Shown here one piece after another: positions 1 to 10,379 of a DNA stretch of 64,000 nt; position 1 is the stretch's first letter; every line of letters starts with the position of its first letter. A program made the translations under genes and the position numbers. This stretch comes from Manis javanica (Eukaryota; Chordata; Mammalia; Pholidota; Manidae). The notes beneath the pieces were generated by a model. It saw nothing but the letters and a program-made list of their open reading frames with translations, had not been told where the DNA came from and did no database searches. The DNA lies in contig NC_133158.1 in the NCBI RefSeq assembly GCF_040802235.1, positions 161,359,401 through 161,423,400 of the forward strand, read 5' to 3'.

Positions 1-1625
1 AAACCCACAGCTAATATCATACTCAATGTGAAAAGCTGAAAGCTTTTTCTCTGAGATCAGGAATAAGACAAGGATGTCCATTCTCACTTTTTTCAACATA
101 GTACTGAAAGTCCTGGCCAAGGCAGTCAGATAAGATAAAGAGAAAAAAGACATCCAAATTGGTAAGGAAGAATTTAAACTGTCACTATTTGCAGATGACA
201 TGATACTATATAGAGAAAACCTAAAGACTCCACCAAAAACCTATTAGATTCAGTAAAGTTGCATGACACAAAACTAATATGCAGAAATCTTTTGCATTCC
301 TATACACTAAAAATGAACTAGCAGAAAGAGAAATCAGTCACCATTTGCAGATGACATGATATTATACATAAAAAGTTCTAAAGAATCCACTCCAAAACTA
401 CTAGAACTAATATCTGAATTCAGCAAAGTTGCAGGATATAAAATTAATACACAGAAATATGTTGCATTCCTATACACTAACAATGAACTAGCAGAAAGAG
501 AAATCAGGAAAACAATTCCATTCACAATTGCATCAAAAAGAATAAAATACCTAGGAATAAACCTAACCAAGGAAGTGAAAGACCTATACCCTGAAAACTA
601 CAAGACACTCTGAAGAGAAATTAAAGAGGACACTAATAAATGGAAATTCATCCCATGCTCTTGGCTAGGAAGAATTAATATTGTCAAAATGGCCATCCTG
701 CCTAAAGACACTTCTCCAAAGAAGAAATTCAGATGGCCAACAGGCACATGAAAAGATGTTCCACATCGCTAATCATCAGAGAAATGCAAATTAAAACCAC
801 AATGAGATACCACCTCACACCAATTAGGATGGCCACCATCCAAAAGACAAACAACAACAAATGTTGGCGAGGTTATGGAGAAAGGGGAACCCTCCTACAC
901 TGCTGGTGGGAATGTAAACTAGTTAAACCATTGTGGAAAGCAGTACACATTTGACCCAGGAATTCCACTCCTAGGAATTTACCCTAATAATGCAGCAGCC
1001 CAGTTTGAAAAAGACAGAGGCACCCTACGTTTATCGCAGCACTATTTACAAAAGCCAAGAAATGGAAGCAACCTAAGTGTCCATCAGTAGATGAATGGAT
1101 AAAGAAGATGTGGTACATATACACAATGGAATATTATTCAACCATAAGAAGAAAACAAATCCTACCGTATGCAAAAACATGGATGGAACTAGAGGGTATT
1201 ATGCTCAGTGAAATAAGCCAGGTGGAGAAAGACAAGTATCAAATGATTTCACTCTTCTGTGGAGTATAAGAACAAAGAAAAAACTGAAGGAACAAAACAG
1301 CAGCAGACTCACAGAACCCAAGAATGGAGTAATAGTTACCAAAGGGAAAGGGACTGGGGAGGATGGGTGGGAAGGGAGGGATAAGGGGGAAAAAGGCACA
1401 TTACGATTAGCACACATAATGTAGCAGGGGGTGGGGGGGACACAGGAAAGGCAGGAAATACGAAGAAGACAAGTAGTGATTCTATAGCATCTTACTATGC
1501 TGATGGACAGTGACTGTACTGGGGTATGTGGGGGGGACTTGATAATGGGGGGAGTCTACTGACCATAGTGTTGTTCAAGTGATTGTATATTAACCATACC
1601 AAAATAAAAAAATACAGGAACAACA
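1..1625 (+). mobile_element. LINE-1, 3' part, rearranged
   Basis: Recognisable LINE-1 ORF2 runs from the window edge through the reverse transcriptase FADD box (about 187-205 and again about 344-360) to a G-rich 3' UTR and an A-rich tail near 1600-1635. It differs from the more complete copy at 53191-59632 by a tandem duplication at 181-507, a deletion of about 760 bases near 706 and a small deletion near 948. Stops and deletions make it inactive. Confidence 0.9.
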
Positions 1626-2045
1626 GAAAAAAAAAGAGGTTGAAAATTGATTATCTTAATTTCTATCTCAAGAAGCTAAAAGAAAAAAACCCAGCAAAGT
1701 AAACTCAAAGAAAGTAAAAGAAAAGAAATACAGAAGCAGAATCACTGAGATAAGTAGACATACAATAAAGAAAATAATTGAAGCCAAAAGTTGGCTATTT
1801 GAAAAAATTAGTAAAATTGATAAATTCCTATTAAGACTGATAAAGGGGATGAAAGAAAACATAAAGTACTATAACAAGAATTTAAAAGGAGTATCACTAC
1901 AGATCCTACAGACAATTGAAAGAACAAAAGGATTATAAATACCTCTATGCCAATATATGAAAAATCTTAGGACAAATTGAAAATTTACTTTAAAACCACC
2001 TCACAATTCACTTTGAAAACAGCTGATTAAGAAAAGAAAGAAAAT
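1626..2045 (+). mobile_element. Old LINE-1 ORF2 fragment
   Basis: The A-rich sequence resembles the ORF2 region downstream of the endonuclease (for example aagttggctatttgaaaaaa). It is more diverged than the element before it. Confidence 0.7.
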
Positions 2046-2049
2046 CTTA

Positions 2050-2400
2050 AGGCCCTATAATGATTAAAGCAATGTCATGTGAAATACAGAATTGGTGAGT
2101 TGGAGCTGAGAGGCTGGAAGCAGGACCGCCGTCAACACGGAGAGGTGCAGCAGGACCTCCTGCTCGTTTGCCACCAGAGAGTGAGGACAGAGAGGAGCAC
2201 CCCTTTCTCACCGTGCGGCAGTGGGATAGGAGTTACTGTTTAAGGGGTGCAGAGTTTTAGCTTGGGATGATGAAAAAAGTCTGGAAATGGATGGTGTGGT
2301 GGTTGCTCAATCGAGTGAACGTACTTAATGTCACTGACTGTACACTTAAAAATGGTTAAAATGGTAACTTTATGTTATGTATATTTTACCACAGGGAAAA
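2050..2400 (+). mobile_element. Old LINE-1 3' end (L1M type)
   Basis: The sequence ends in the typical old mammalian LINE-1 3' terminus (tacacttaaaaatggttaaa then atgttatgtatattttacca). The subfamily name is not certain. Confidence 0.7.
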
Positions 2401-2499
2401 AAGAAAGACTTTTGGTTTCATTTACTTTTGGTAAATGAAGTTATTAATTTGTGAGTGTCAAGAGTTGCAGGATTGGACATTGGAGTCAGTTAAGGTGGA

Positions 2500-2695
2500 G
2501 CAGAGGGGTTAGAAGGGAAGATACTGAAAGAAGGTGCGAGGCAGGACAGTCAGAGCTCTGGAGATGAACGGTGTGACGACCGTCCAACAATGCGAATGAA
2601 CTTAGTGCCACTTAACTGTGCACTTAGAATGGCTACGATAGTAAATATCATGTTATGTGTATTTTATCACAACATTTTTAAAATTATACAGATAA
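2500..2695 (+). mobile_element. Second old LINE-1 3' end of the same type
   Basis: A diverged copy of the 2270-2400 terminus (gtgcacttagaatggctacg, then atgttatgtgtattttatca) lies in the same orientation about 260 bases downstream. It may be a segmental copy or an independent insertion. Confidence 0.6.
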
Positions 2696-2814
2696 TACAC
2701 AAATACATTTTTGCTGTAAAAAGTCAAAAATACAAACAAAACTACAATCTTCCTTGGCAACTTCCCCATCTGGATATGCAGCTTTACACACAGTGTGTTT
2801 CACTTAACCCTCAC

Positions 2815-2945
2815 AACCACCACATGGTGTAAGTATTACTACGATCTCCATTTACAGATGTAGAAAGTGAAATGAAGGGAAGTTAAGGAACTTTCCCAAA
2901 GTCAGGAAGTTCTAAAGTCTAGATTTCAACTCAGGCAAACCAATT
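2815..2945 (-). repeat. MIR SINE
   Basis: The reverse strand of the MIR core is visible: tccatttacagatgtagaaa followed by a diverged ggaactttcccaaagtcagg. Confidence 0.75.
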
Positions 2946-3237
2946 AGAAAGCCCATGCTCTTAAGCGGTGCTCTTGCCGCCTTCCTGTATGTCATGCTGT
3001 GCTGGACACTGAGGACATGCGATGTATCTGATATGGCTGCTGCCCTCAAGGAATTCCCAGTCTGATGGGCATTCACAAAAGAAAATTACTCTAGCCCCAT
3101 ATGGAAATGCAGAGGAAAACCAATGACATCTCCACAGCGGGGACTATTTATCTTTCTATTACAAAGAGAGTGGTGTGCGTACGAGATGTTATTTTAAAAG
3201 ATGAAATTGTATATTTGCTTTTAGTCTTCTTTTTTAT

Positions 3238-3505
3238 TTAGGTCTCAACACAAATGTCACCTTCTCAGCCCTTTCCAAATCACCCCGGGGAACACAGCCC
3301 TCACCCGACACCAGTCATTCTTTCTCATACTACCTACTGCATTGTCTTCATAGCACTTCTCTTTACATGCTGTTTTTTGTTCTCTATTTGGTTGCTATCG
3401 TCTCTCCTCACTCTAACATCAGCTCCATGAGAACAGGGATCCTGTCTATTCTATTCACCCTGAATCTCCTGGGCCTAAAGAAGTGCCTGGAAATTAATAG
3501 GTGGT
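3238..3505 (+). repeat. LINE-2 3' end
   Basis: The segment has the L2 3' features: a pyrimidine-rich stretch with cacttctctttacatg, then tccatgagaacagggatcct and a diverged 'gtgcctgg' motif near the end. Confidence 0.7.
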
Positions 3506-3507
3506 CG

Positions 3508-3985
3508 TATTAGTTTCCAAGAGCTTCCATAACAAAATACCACAAATTGAGTGGTTTAAAACAACAGGTTATTCCTGCACTGCCCTGGAGAATAGCAGCC
3601 TGAAGTCGGGGAGTTGGCAGGACCACGCTTTCTCCAAAGGTGCTTAGGAAGAACCCTTCCTTGTCTCTTCCTGGCTCTGGTGGTCGCCAGCAATCTGTGG
3701 CAGTCCTTGGCTTGTAGCTGCATCACTCTCCAGTTTCTACTTCTGTCTCCACATGGCTTCTTTCCTTTGTGTATCTCCTCTGTGTGTGTCTCCAAATCTC
3801 TCTTTCTATAAGAACCAGTCATAAGGCTTGGGATCCACCCTAATCCAGTATGATCTCATCTTAACTTACTACATCTATCAAGACCCTATTTCCAAATATG
3901 ATTCACAGGTAACAGAGGCTAGGACTTCAACATATTTTGGGTGGGCAGGTGGTGGTGGGGAACACAATTCAACCCACAATAGTAG
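3508..3985 (+). repeat. Old interspersed repeat, copy 1, family not named
   Basis: It starts tattagtttccaagagcttc and ends near gaacacaattcaacccacaa. This is a common mammalian repeat whose family I do not name with confidence. A second, shorter copy lies at 7779-8105. Confidence 0.65.
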
Positions 3986-3989
3986 CTAA

Positions 3990-5984
3990 TAAATGTATTG
4001 AACAAATGAGCTGGCATTCTCTGAAAAAACTAGTATAATATGATGAACTCTTCCATGAGTTCAGACAAAGTCTCTGGAAGGCATTCTCCCCAGGTTTGCC
4101 ATTATCAAATGGTGCATAAAATGTCTTTTGCTGGCTGTAGTAACTAGAGTATCCAAGGGAATCAATGGCTCCAATGTCCTCGGCACAGATTCAATTTATG
4201 GAAGCAATTTAATGAGATTATAAACAAAGTTTAGAAAAGCAAATCAATTGTAATCCCACTAACCTAATGTACTTGGGGGAAAACTTAGGAGGGGAACATG
4301 CCAGGTAGAAGGAACAGCAAGTACACAAGCCTGAGGCATAATGACCTTGGTGTGTTTAAGGAGCAGAGGAGGCAGTGCAGCGGTGGCTGGCAATGCTCTG
4401 TGGATGTTCCAGGCCTCACGCTGAACATCTCCGTGGGTGTCCGTCCAGCTCACAAACCAACAATCTTCCTTTCTCTGGTACTCCTCCCGCAAACACCCTA
4501 CCTTCCACACCCTCCCCAAACATCCTAACCCAAGAAGGGAATGTGGCGTGGACCTGGTGTGTATGAAGAGGGGAGGAAGTGATGGATACAATTGGGTCCC
4601 CTCTGCAGGCATTTGGAATTGGGACAGGATAAGGACCAATCATTCTCTGGGGAAGTTCTGCAACCCCGGAAGCTGTGGGGAAGGTGTGTGTTCTCCACAT
4701 CAGCCAGAGGTAGAGGAGGCAGGTCAGCAGGGACAGCAAGAGAGATGCAGAGTTGAGTCAACAAATTCCTGTCCCCTCTGTCCTGAGAGCCAGCCACATT
4801 TCTGCTCAGGTTCCAGGACATTTCCCTATATACCCATCACACATTTTCATTTCTTCAGCTTAAGCTGAGTTGGATCAACCAATAGAGAAGTATTTTGAGG
4901 AAAGGAATTTTGTGGTTGAATAATTTGGGAAACAGTGGGTTAAATAAAATTTAACACTCCTGTATCTACAGGACTTCTCAGTGCCTTTGATAGGGTTGTG
5001 TACATCCAAAAAGGAACTCCCCTGAAAGGAACTCAAGTGAGCTGCATTTACTACATAGATTGCCAGGCTACACTGGGAAATAACGTAATAGAATGTTAAG
5101 CTGGGAGGCTTTCATCTTCCATTTTGGCTGAGTCCTGGAAGGCTGAGAACAGAGGAGTGTCTAGCTCTTCTGACCACCAGGATCATGCCTATTGTTAAAT
5201 AACACTTTTTACACAAAGTAGGTTTATCCAGGAGAGAAAGCCAAAGAGAGGGAGATACCTGAAGGGACAGAGGGAAGGAAAATAGAGTTATCTTCAGATT
5301 GCTGTCCATCAGGTCCAGGCTTTCAATAAAATTACTGAAAGAGTATGGAATCATTTAGATTCATTCCAGTACATTTATCAACTCTGAAATCATTCCAGCA
5401 ATTGATGCAACCACTCATGTGAGCCACCTTAAATATATGCCATCCACAAGATGAATTTACCGTCTGAATTTGAAAATTGTGACTCCATTTGTTCTGATCA
5501 TTCAGAAAGGATGAGAGAGAAACCTGAGCTTCACAACTGACCCCCAAACCCTCAGGGCTTGCTCTTCATTTCCCTTGCATTCACCCATCACTTGCTGTGC
5601 TGGGCGCCCCACAGACTAGCAGGAGTGGCCTGACCCCTGGAAACTGGTGACCCAGGGGACTGAGCCAAACTGACACTCTGCACAGAGGGTGGGAAGTGTG
5701 GGGCACTGCTGAGGGGCACAAGGGGGACCCTGACCTCGGCCAGGTTGGGCTGGGGGATAGGTCTAACCTTTAAAGATGCCAGAGGAGAAGGCAGGGCTCC
5801 AAGGGCCAGGCTGGAGGCTCAGACACAGGGTCAGGCCCAGCCCGGGCTGTGGAGGCGCGGCGAGGCAGACGGTGGCCCAGCTAAGAGCCTACTAGACTGC
5901 ATACTGGAGACTGGGTGTGGGAAACAGGTTTTATATGATGTTTATCCATGACAAGCCATTTGTCACATACCTCGGTGAGTCACA
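3990..5984. other. Upstream non-coding DNA
   Basis: No gene is supported. About 4285-4420 resembles an old interspersed repeat (aacagcaagtacacaagcct). 5550-5900 is G+C-rich and leads into the promoter island. Overlapping short reading frames at 4259-4868 run on both strands and are not credible genes. Confidence 0.5.
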
Positions 5985-6900
5985 AACCGCCTACGGCAGG
6001 CAGTACGCTGTCCATTCCGAACTCTACCCGGGCTTTGCGACTGCGCCTTCCGCTGACGCCGGCGCCGCACGCTGGGGTGCGAGTAGCCCGCTCCGCTTCA
6101 GAACCCGGCCAGCGCCGGCCCTCGGCCTGACCCCGCCCCTCCCGCCTGGGCCCGCCCCTGGGGGCGGAGACACCGGGAGCGACTACCCGGGCTGGGAGAG
6201 GAGCGCAGTCACCGCGCAGAGCGTCGCAGCCTTGCGCCACAGTGCGCTGCGAAAACGCCGAGCGCGGAGCGCGGGCTCCTTCCGCCAGGGCGGGTGCGAC
6301 GCGGCGGCAAGGTCCTTGGGCTTGGAGGCCTGATGTGCCCCGGCATTAAAGTGCGTTGATCCGAGCTCAGCTGAAGCCTCTTGGAAAGGGCAAGACGGCG
6401 GCGACGAGATGCAGGCAGGGGAGCCGTGCGCCCCTGGTGCCCAGGGAAACCAGCGCGCACCCAGACCCAAGCCGCGCCTGTCCAGCCAGCTGCTGCCCGA
6501 GTTCTATACCTTCGTGGCGCGCGTGCTGTTCTACCTGGCGCCAGTCTACCTAGCCGGCTACCTGGGGCTCAGCATAACCTGGCTGCTGCTCGGTGCCCTA
6601 CTGTGGATGTGGTGGCGCAGGAACCGCCGCGGGAAGCTCGGCCGCCTGGAGGCCGCCTTCGAATTCCTAGACAACGAACGCCAGTTTATCAGCCGCGAGC
6701 TGCGGGGCCAGCACCTGCCGGCCTGGGTGAGCTGGGCGCAGCCGGGCGGGGGTCGGAGGTGGAGCGGATCCCCGGGGGTTCGTAAGGAGCCTGAAGTCAG
6801 CTGGGGCGCGCAGACTCGAGGGCGGGCGGCAGTCCCCGCGACAAGCACACCGGGTGCCCCACTGCGCCCCGCGCACAGACCCTGGAGGCGCTAGCCGTGC
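5985..6900 (+). promoter_or_regulatory. ESYT3: ESYT3 promoter CpG island
   Basis: A dense run of CpG and G+C-rich DNA covers the start codon and reaches about 420 bases upstream. GC boxes of the Sp1 type cluster at about 6130-6170 (for example ccccgcccctcccgcc and gggggcgg). No convincing TATA box sits at a fixed distance from a start, which fits dispersed initiation. The exact transcription start cannot be read from the sequence. Confidence 0.75.
6409..6726 (+). CDS. ESYT3: ESYT3 exon 1, residues 1-106: N-terminus and ER membrane hairpin
   Basis: The first exon encodes a proline-rich cytosolic tail (1-30), then an almost unbroken hydrophobic stretch (about 35-69, ending LLWMWW) followed by the basic run RRNRRGK at 70-76. 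In the family this stretch forms a hairpin inserted in the ER membrane with both ends in the cytosol. The ATG at 6409 has a purine at -3, and no in-frame ATG is visible in the preceding 50 bases. The exon ends at LPAW with the donor gtgagc. Confidence 0.95.
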
Positions 6901-9900
6901 CCCCCGCAGCGGCACCTCTCAGCCTCAGCCCCACCTCTGGTTCCGCTGAGCAGGGAGTGGAGAACCTGGGTTTCACTTAAGGGCCCAGAGCCTGAGAGAA
7001 AGTCTCCGGCAGGCCACACCCAGGAAAAAAACAAGGGAATCTGGGACTCTGCAAAGTTCCTCGGGAGGGAAGCAGAGGACATTATTTCCACCCGCCTGTT
7101 GATTCAAAGAAAGAACACAGGGCGCAAAACTAATGGGCAAATACCAAAATGACTGAAGCTGCAGACAGGTTGCCTTCAGCAGAGGTCCGGGCAGAGGAGC
7201 GGGCCAGGCTAGAGATGCTAGTGCGGGGATGGGGCTGAGAGGCGGGGCCAGTAGGTCCTCACCCTCCCTCTGCTGCGAGGGATGCTAACACATGACCCGG
7301 TAACATACACTCGCTCACATTCTACTGCTGCAGACCCATTTCCTGGTGTGGAATGGCCTGGACTATGGCTTTTCTTAAGTTTCTGGTCCTGAGAATCACC
7401 TGCCCCGCTTAACAAAAACTAGTTCTAGGTCCCACCTCACAGTTCCCAGGTGGGACTGAGGCACTTGGTGAATCTTATGATCAGGTGAGTCTGGGACACA
7501 GGACAAGAGGCCTGGTCTGTGGCAAACCTACCCATCTGGGTGCTTCTGTGATTGTTCTAGATAGACTCAGGCCCTAAAGGGGAGAGATATCCAGAGACCA
7601 CCAGACCCCTTGTTTCCTCTGGTGTGAGGCCTCTATTCTAAAATCCAGCCAGGCTATAAGTTCCTCACACCTGCCCATGATACTCGCCTTAAAGTGGGAT
7701 AAAGAAGAAAATGTTAGGAAGGCCTACTTACATTTATCTTTCCAAAAAAGAGAGAAAGAGGGAGAAAAGCCTTACTTGCTAGGGTTGCAGTAACAAAGTA
7801 CCACAGACTGGATGGATTAAACAACAGAAAGTTACCAAGATAAAGGTGTCAGCAGGGTTGATTTCTGGGCCTCTCCACTGTGTCTTCACATGGTCTTCCC
7901 TCTGTTCATGTGTATGTCCACATTTCTTCTCTGATGAGGTCATCAGTCAGATTAGATTAGGACCCATCCTAATGACCTCATTTTACTTAATCACCTCTTT
8001 AAAGGCCTGTTTCCAAAACAGCTATATTCTGAATTACTGGGGATTAGGACTTCAGTCTATGAATTCGGGAAATACAGTTCTGCTCATAACACTGATGTTT
8101 AATGTATGAATTAACAGAAAAGCTTTGTAAATAAGTTTACATATATTGGGGATGAGGAGGGCTAAGGGTACAGTAAAAAAAGCACAATGACCACTTTCCT
8201 AGTGTAACAGCCATGGGACAGTGTTGGAGCCTGACTTTGCTCTTCCTGGTTGTTTTTTGGTGGCTTGTGATCCTGAAAGGTGTGGTGCTAGGCCTGGCCT
8301 TGTTCACACTCCTTGTTCACTGGATTTTTTGTTTCTGTTTAAATTGAAGTATAACTCGAAAATATCATATGAGTTTCAGGTGTACAACATAACGATTTGG
8401 CATTATGAAATGCTTATCGCAATAAGTGTAGTTACCATCTGTCACCATACAAAGTTATTACAAATTGATTGTATTCCTATGCTGTACTTTTCATCCCCAT
8501 GATTTCATTATTTTATAATTGGAAGTTTGTACTTCTTAATTCCTTTCACCTACTCCACCCATCCCTGTACTCCCCTCTGGCAACCACCAGTTTGTGCTCT
8601 GTGTTTATGAGTCTATTTCTGTTTTGTTCGTTCATTTGTTTTGTTTTTAGATTCCACATATAAGTGAAATCATATGGTATTTGTGTCTGTCTTATTTCAC
8701 TCAGCATAATATCCTCAGGTCCACCCATATTGTCACAAATAGAAAGATTTCGTCCTTTTTCATGGCTGAGTAATAATTCCATTGTTACATATTACCACAT
8801 CTAATTTATCCATGGACAATCTATCAGACACTTAAGTTGCTTTATTATCTTGGCTTTTGTAAATAATGCTTCATAAACATAGGGGAGCGTACATCTTTTT
8901 GAATTAGTATTTTTGTTTTCTTCAGGTAAATACCTACAAGTGGAATTACTGTGTTCTATGGTATTTCTATTTTTAGTTTTTTGAGGAAACTCCATACGTT
9001 TTCCATAGTGGCTGTACCAATTTACATTCCTACCAACAGTGCAGGAGGGTTCCATTTTTCTCCACATCTTTGCCAACATTTATTTCTTGTCTTTTTGATA
9101 CTAGCCATTCTGACTGGCATAATGTAGTTCTCATGTGGCTTTGACTTTCATTTTTCTGATGATAAGTGATGTTGAGTGTCTTTTCATGTGTCTGTCAGCC
9201 ATCTGTATGTCTTCTTCGGGAAAATGCCTGTTCAGGTCCTCTGTCCATTTTTTAATCAGATTATTTGTTTTGTTTTGTTTTTGTATTGAATTGTATGAGT
9301 TCTTTATATTCTTTGACTATTAATCCCTTATCAGACATATCATTTGCAAATATCTGCTCCTATTCAGTAGGTTACTTTTTCATTGTGCTGATAGTCTCCT
9401 TTGTTGCATGGAAGCTTTTCAGTTTGATTTAGTACCAATTGTTTATTTTTGCTTGTGTTTCCCTTGACTGAGGAGGCAGATCCACAAAAATATAGTCAGG
9501 CTGTCCAACAGATTACTGCCTATGTTTTATTTTAGGAGTTTTGTGGTTTCAGGTCTTATATTTAAGTGTTTAATCCATTTTACATATTACCACACCTTAT
9601 TTATCCATGGACAGTCTATCAGTAGACACTTGTTGCGTTATTATCTTGGCTATTGTAAATAATGCTTCATAAACAGGGTAGCATACATCTTTTTGAATTA
9701 GTGTTTTTGTTTTCTTCAGGTAAATAATCCATTAAGAGTTTATTTTTGTGTCTGATGTGAGACATTGGTCCAGTATCATCTTTTGCATGTAGCTGTCCAT
9801 TTCTCCACCACCACTTATTGAAGAGACTGTCTTTCCCCACTGTATATTCTTGCCTCCTTTATTATAGATTAATTGACCATAAAAGCTTGAGTTTACACCT

Positions 9901-10323
9901 AGGCTTTCTATTCTGATCCATTGATCTATGTGTCTGTTTTTGTGCCAGTGCTGTAATGGCTTTTTAAAATTGAGGTATATAAATTATGTAATAAAACAAC
10001 AAATCTTAGTGAACGGCTTGATGAATTTTGATATGTGTATACACTCATGTAACCATCACCCATATCAAGATACCAAACATCACTTATTTTTTTCTGCTTT
10101 GTCTGTTCTACTAAGCCCCCCTGCCTCCTTCCCTATGGCTACCACCAGTCTGTTCTCTGTGTTTATGAGTCTATTTATGTTTTGTTTGGTTGGTTTTTTA
10201 GATTCCACATATAAGTGAAATTATATGGTATTTGATTTTTTTCTGCCTGTCTCATTTCACTTACCATAATATCCTCATTTTTGCAAATGGCAAGATATCC
10301 TTTTTGATGGCTGAGTAATATTA

Positions 10324-10379
<56 letters not shown>

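Noticed and set aside
356..613. LINE-1 ORF2 fragment read as a stand-alone gene
   Set aside because: It is a piece of reverse transcriptase inside a rearranged, broken element.
6381..6785. Alternative-frame product over exon 1 starting at a TTG
   Set aside because: It depends on a non-AUG start and runs in a different frame through exon 1 and into intron 1. The ATG at 6409 gives the conserved ESYT3 N-terminus.
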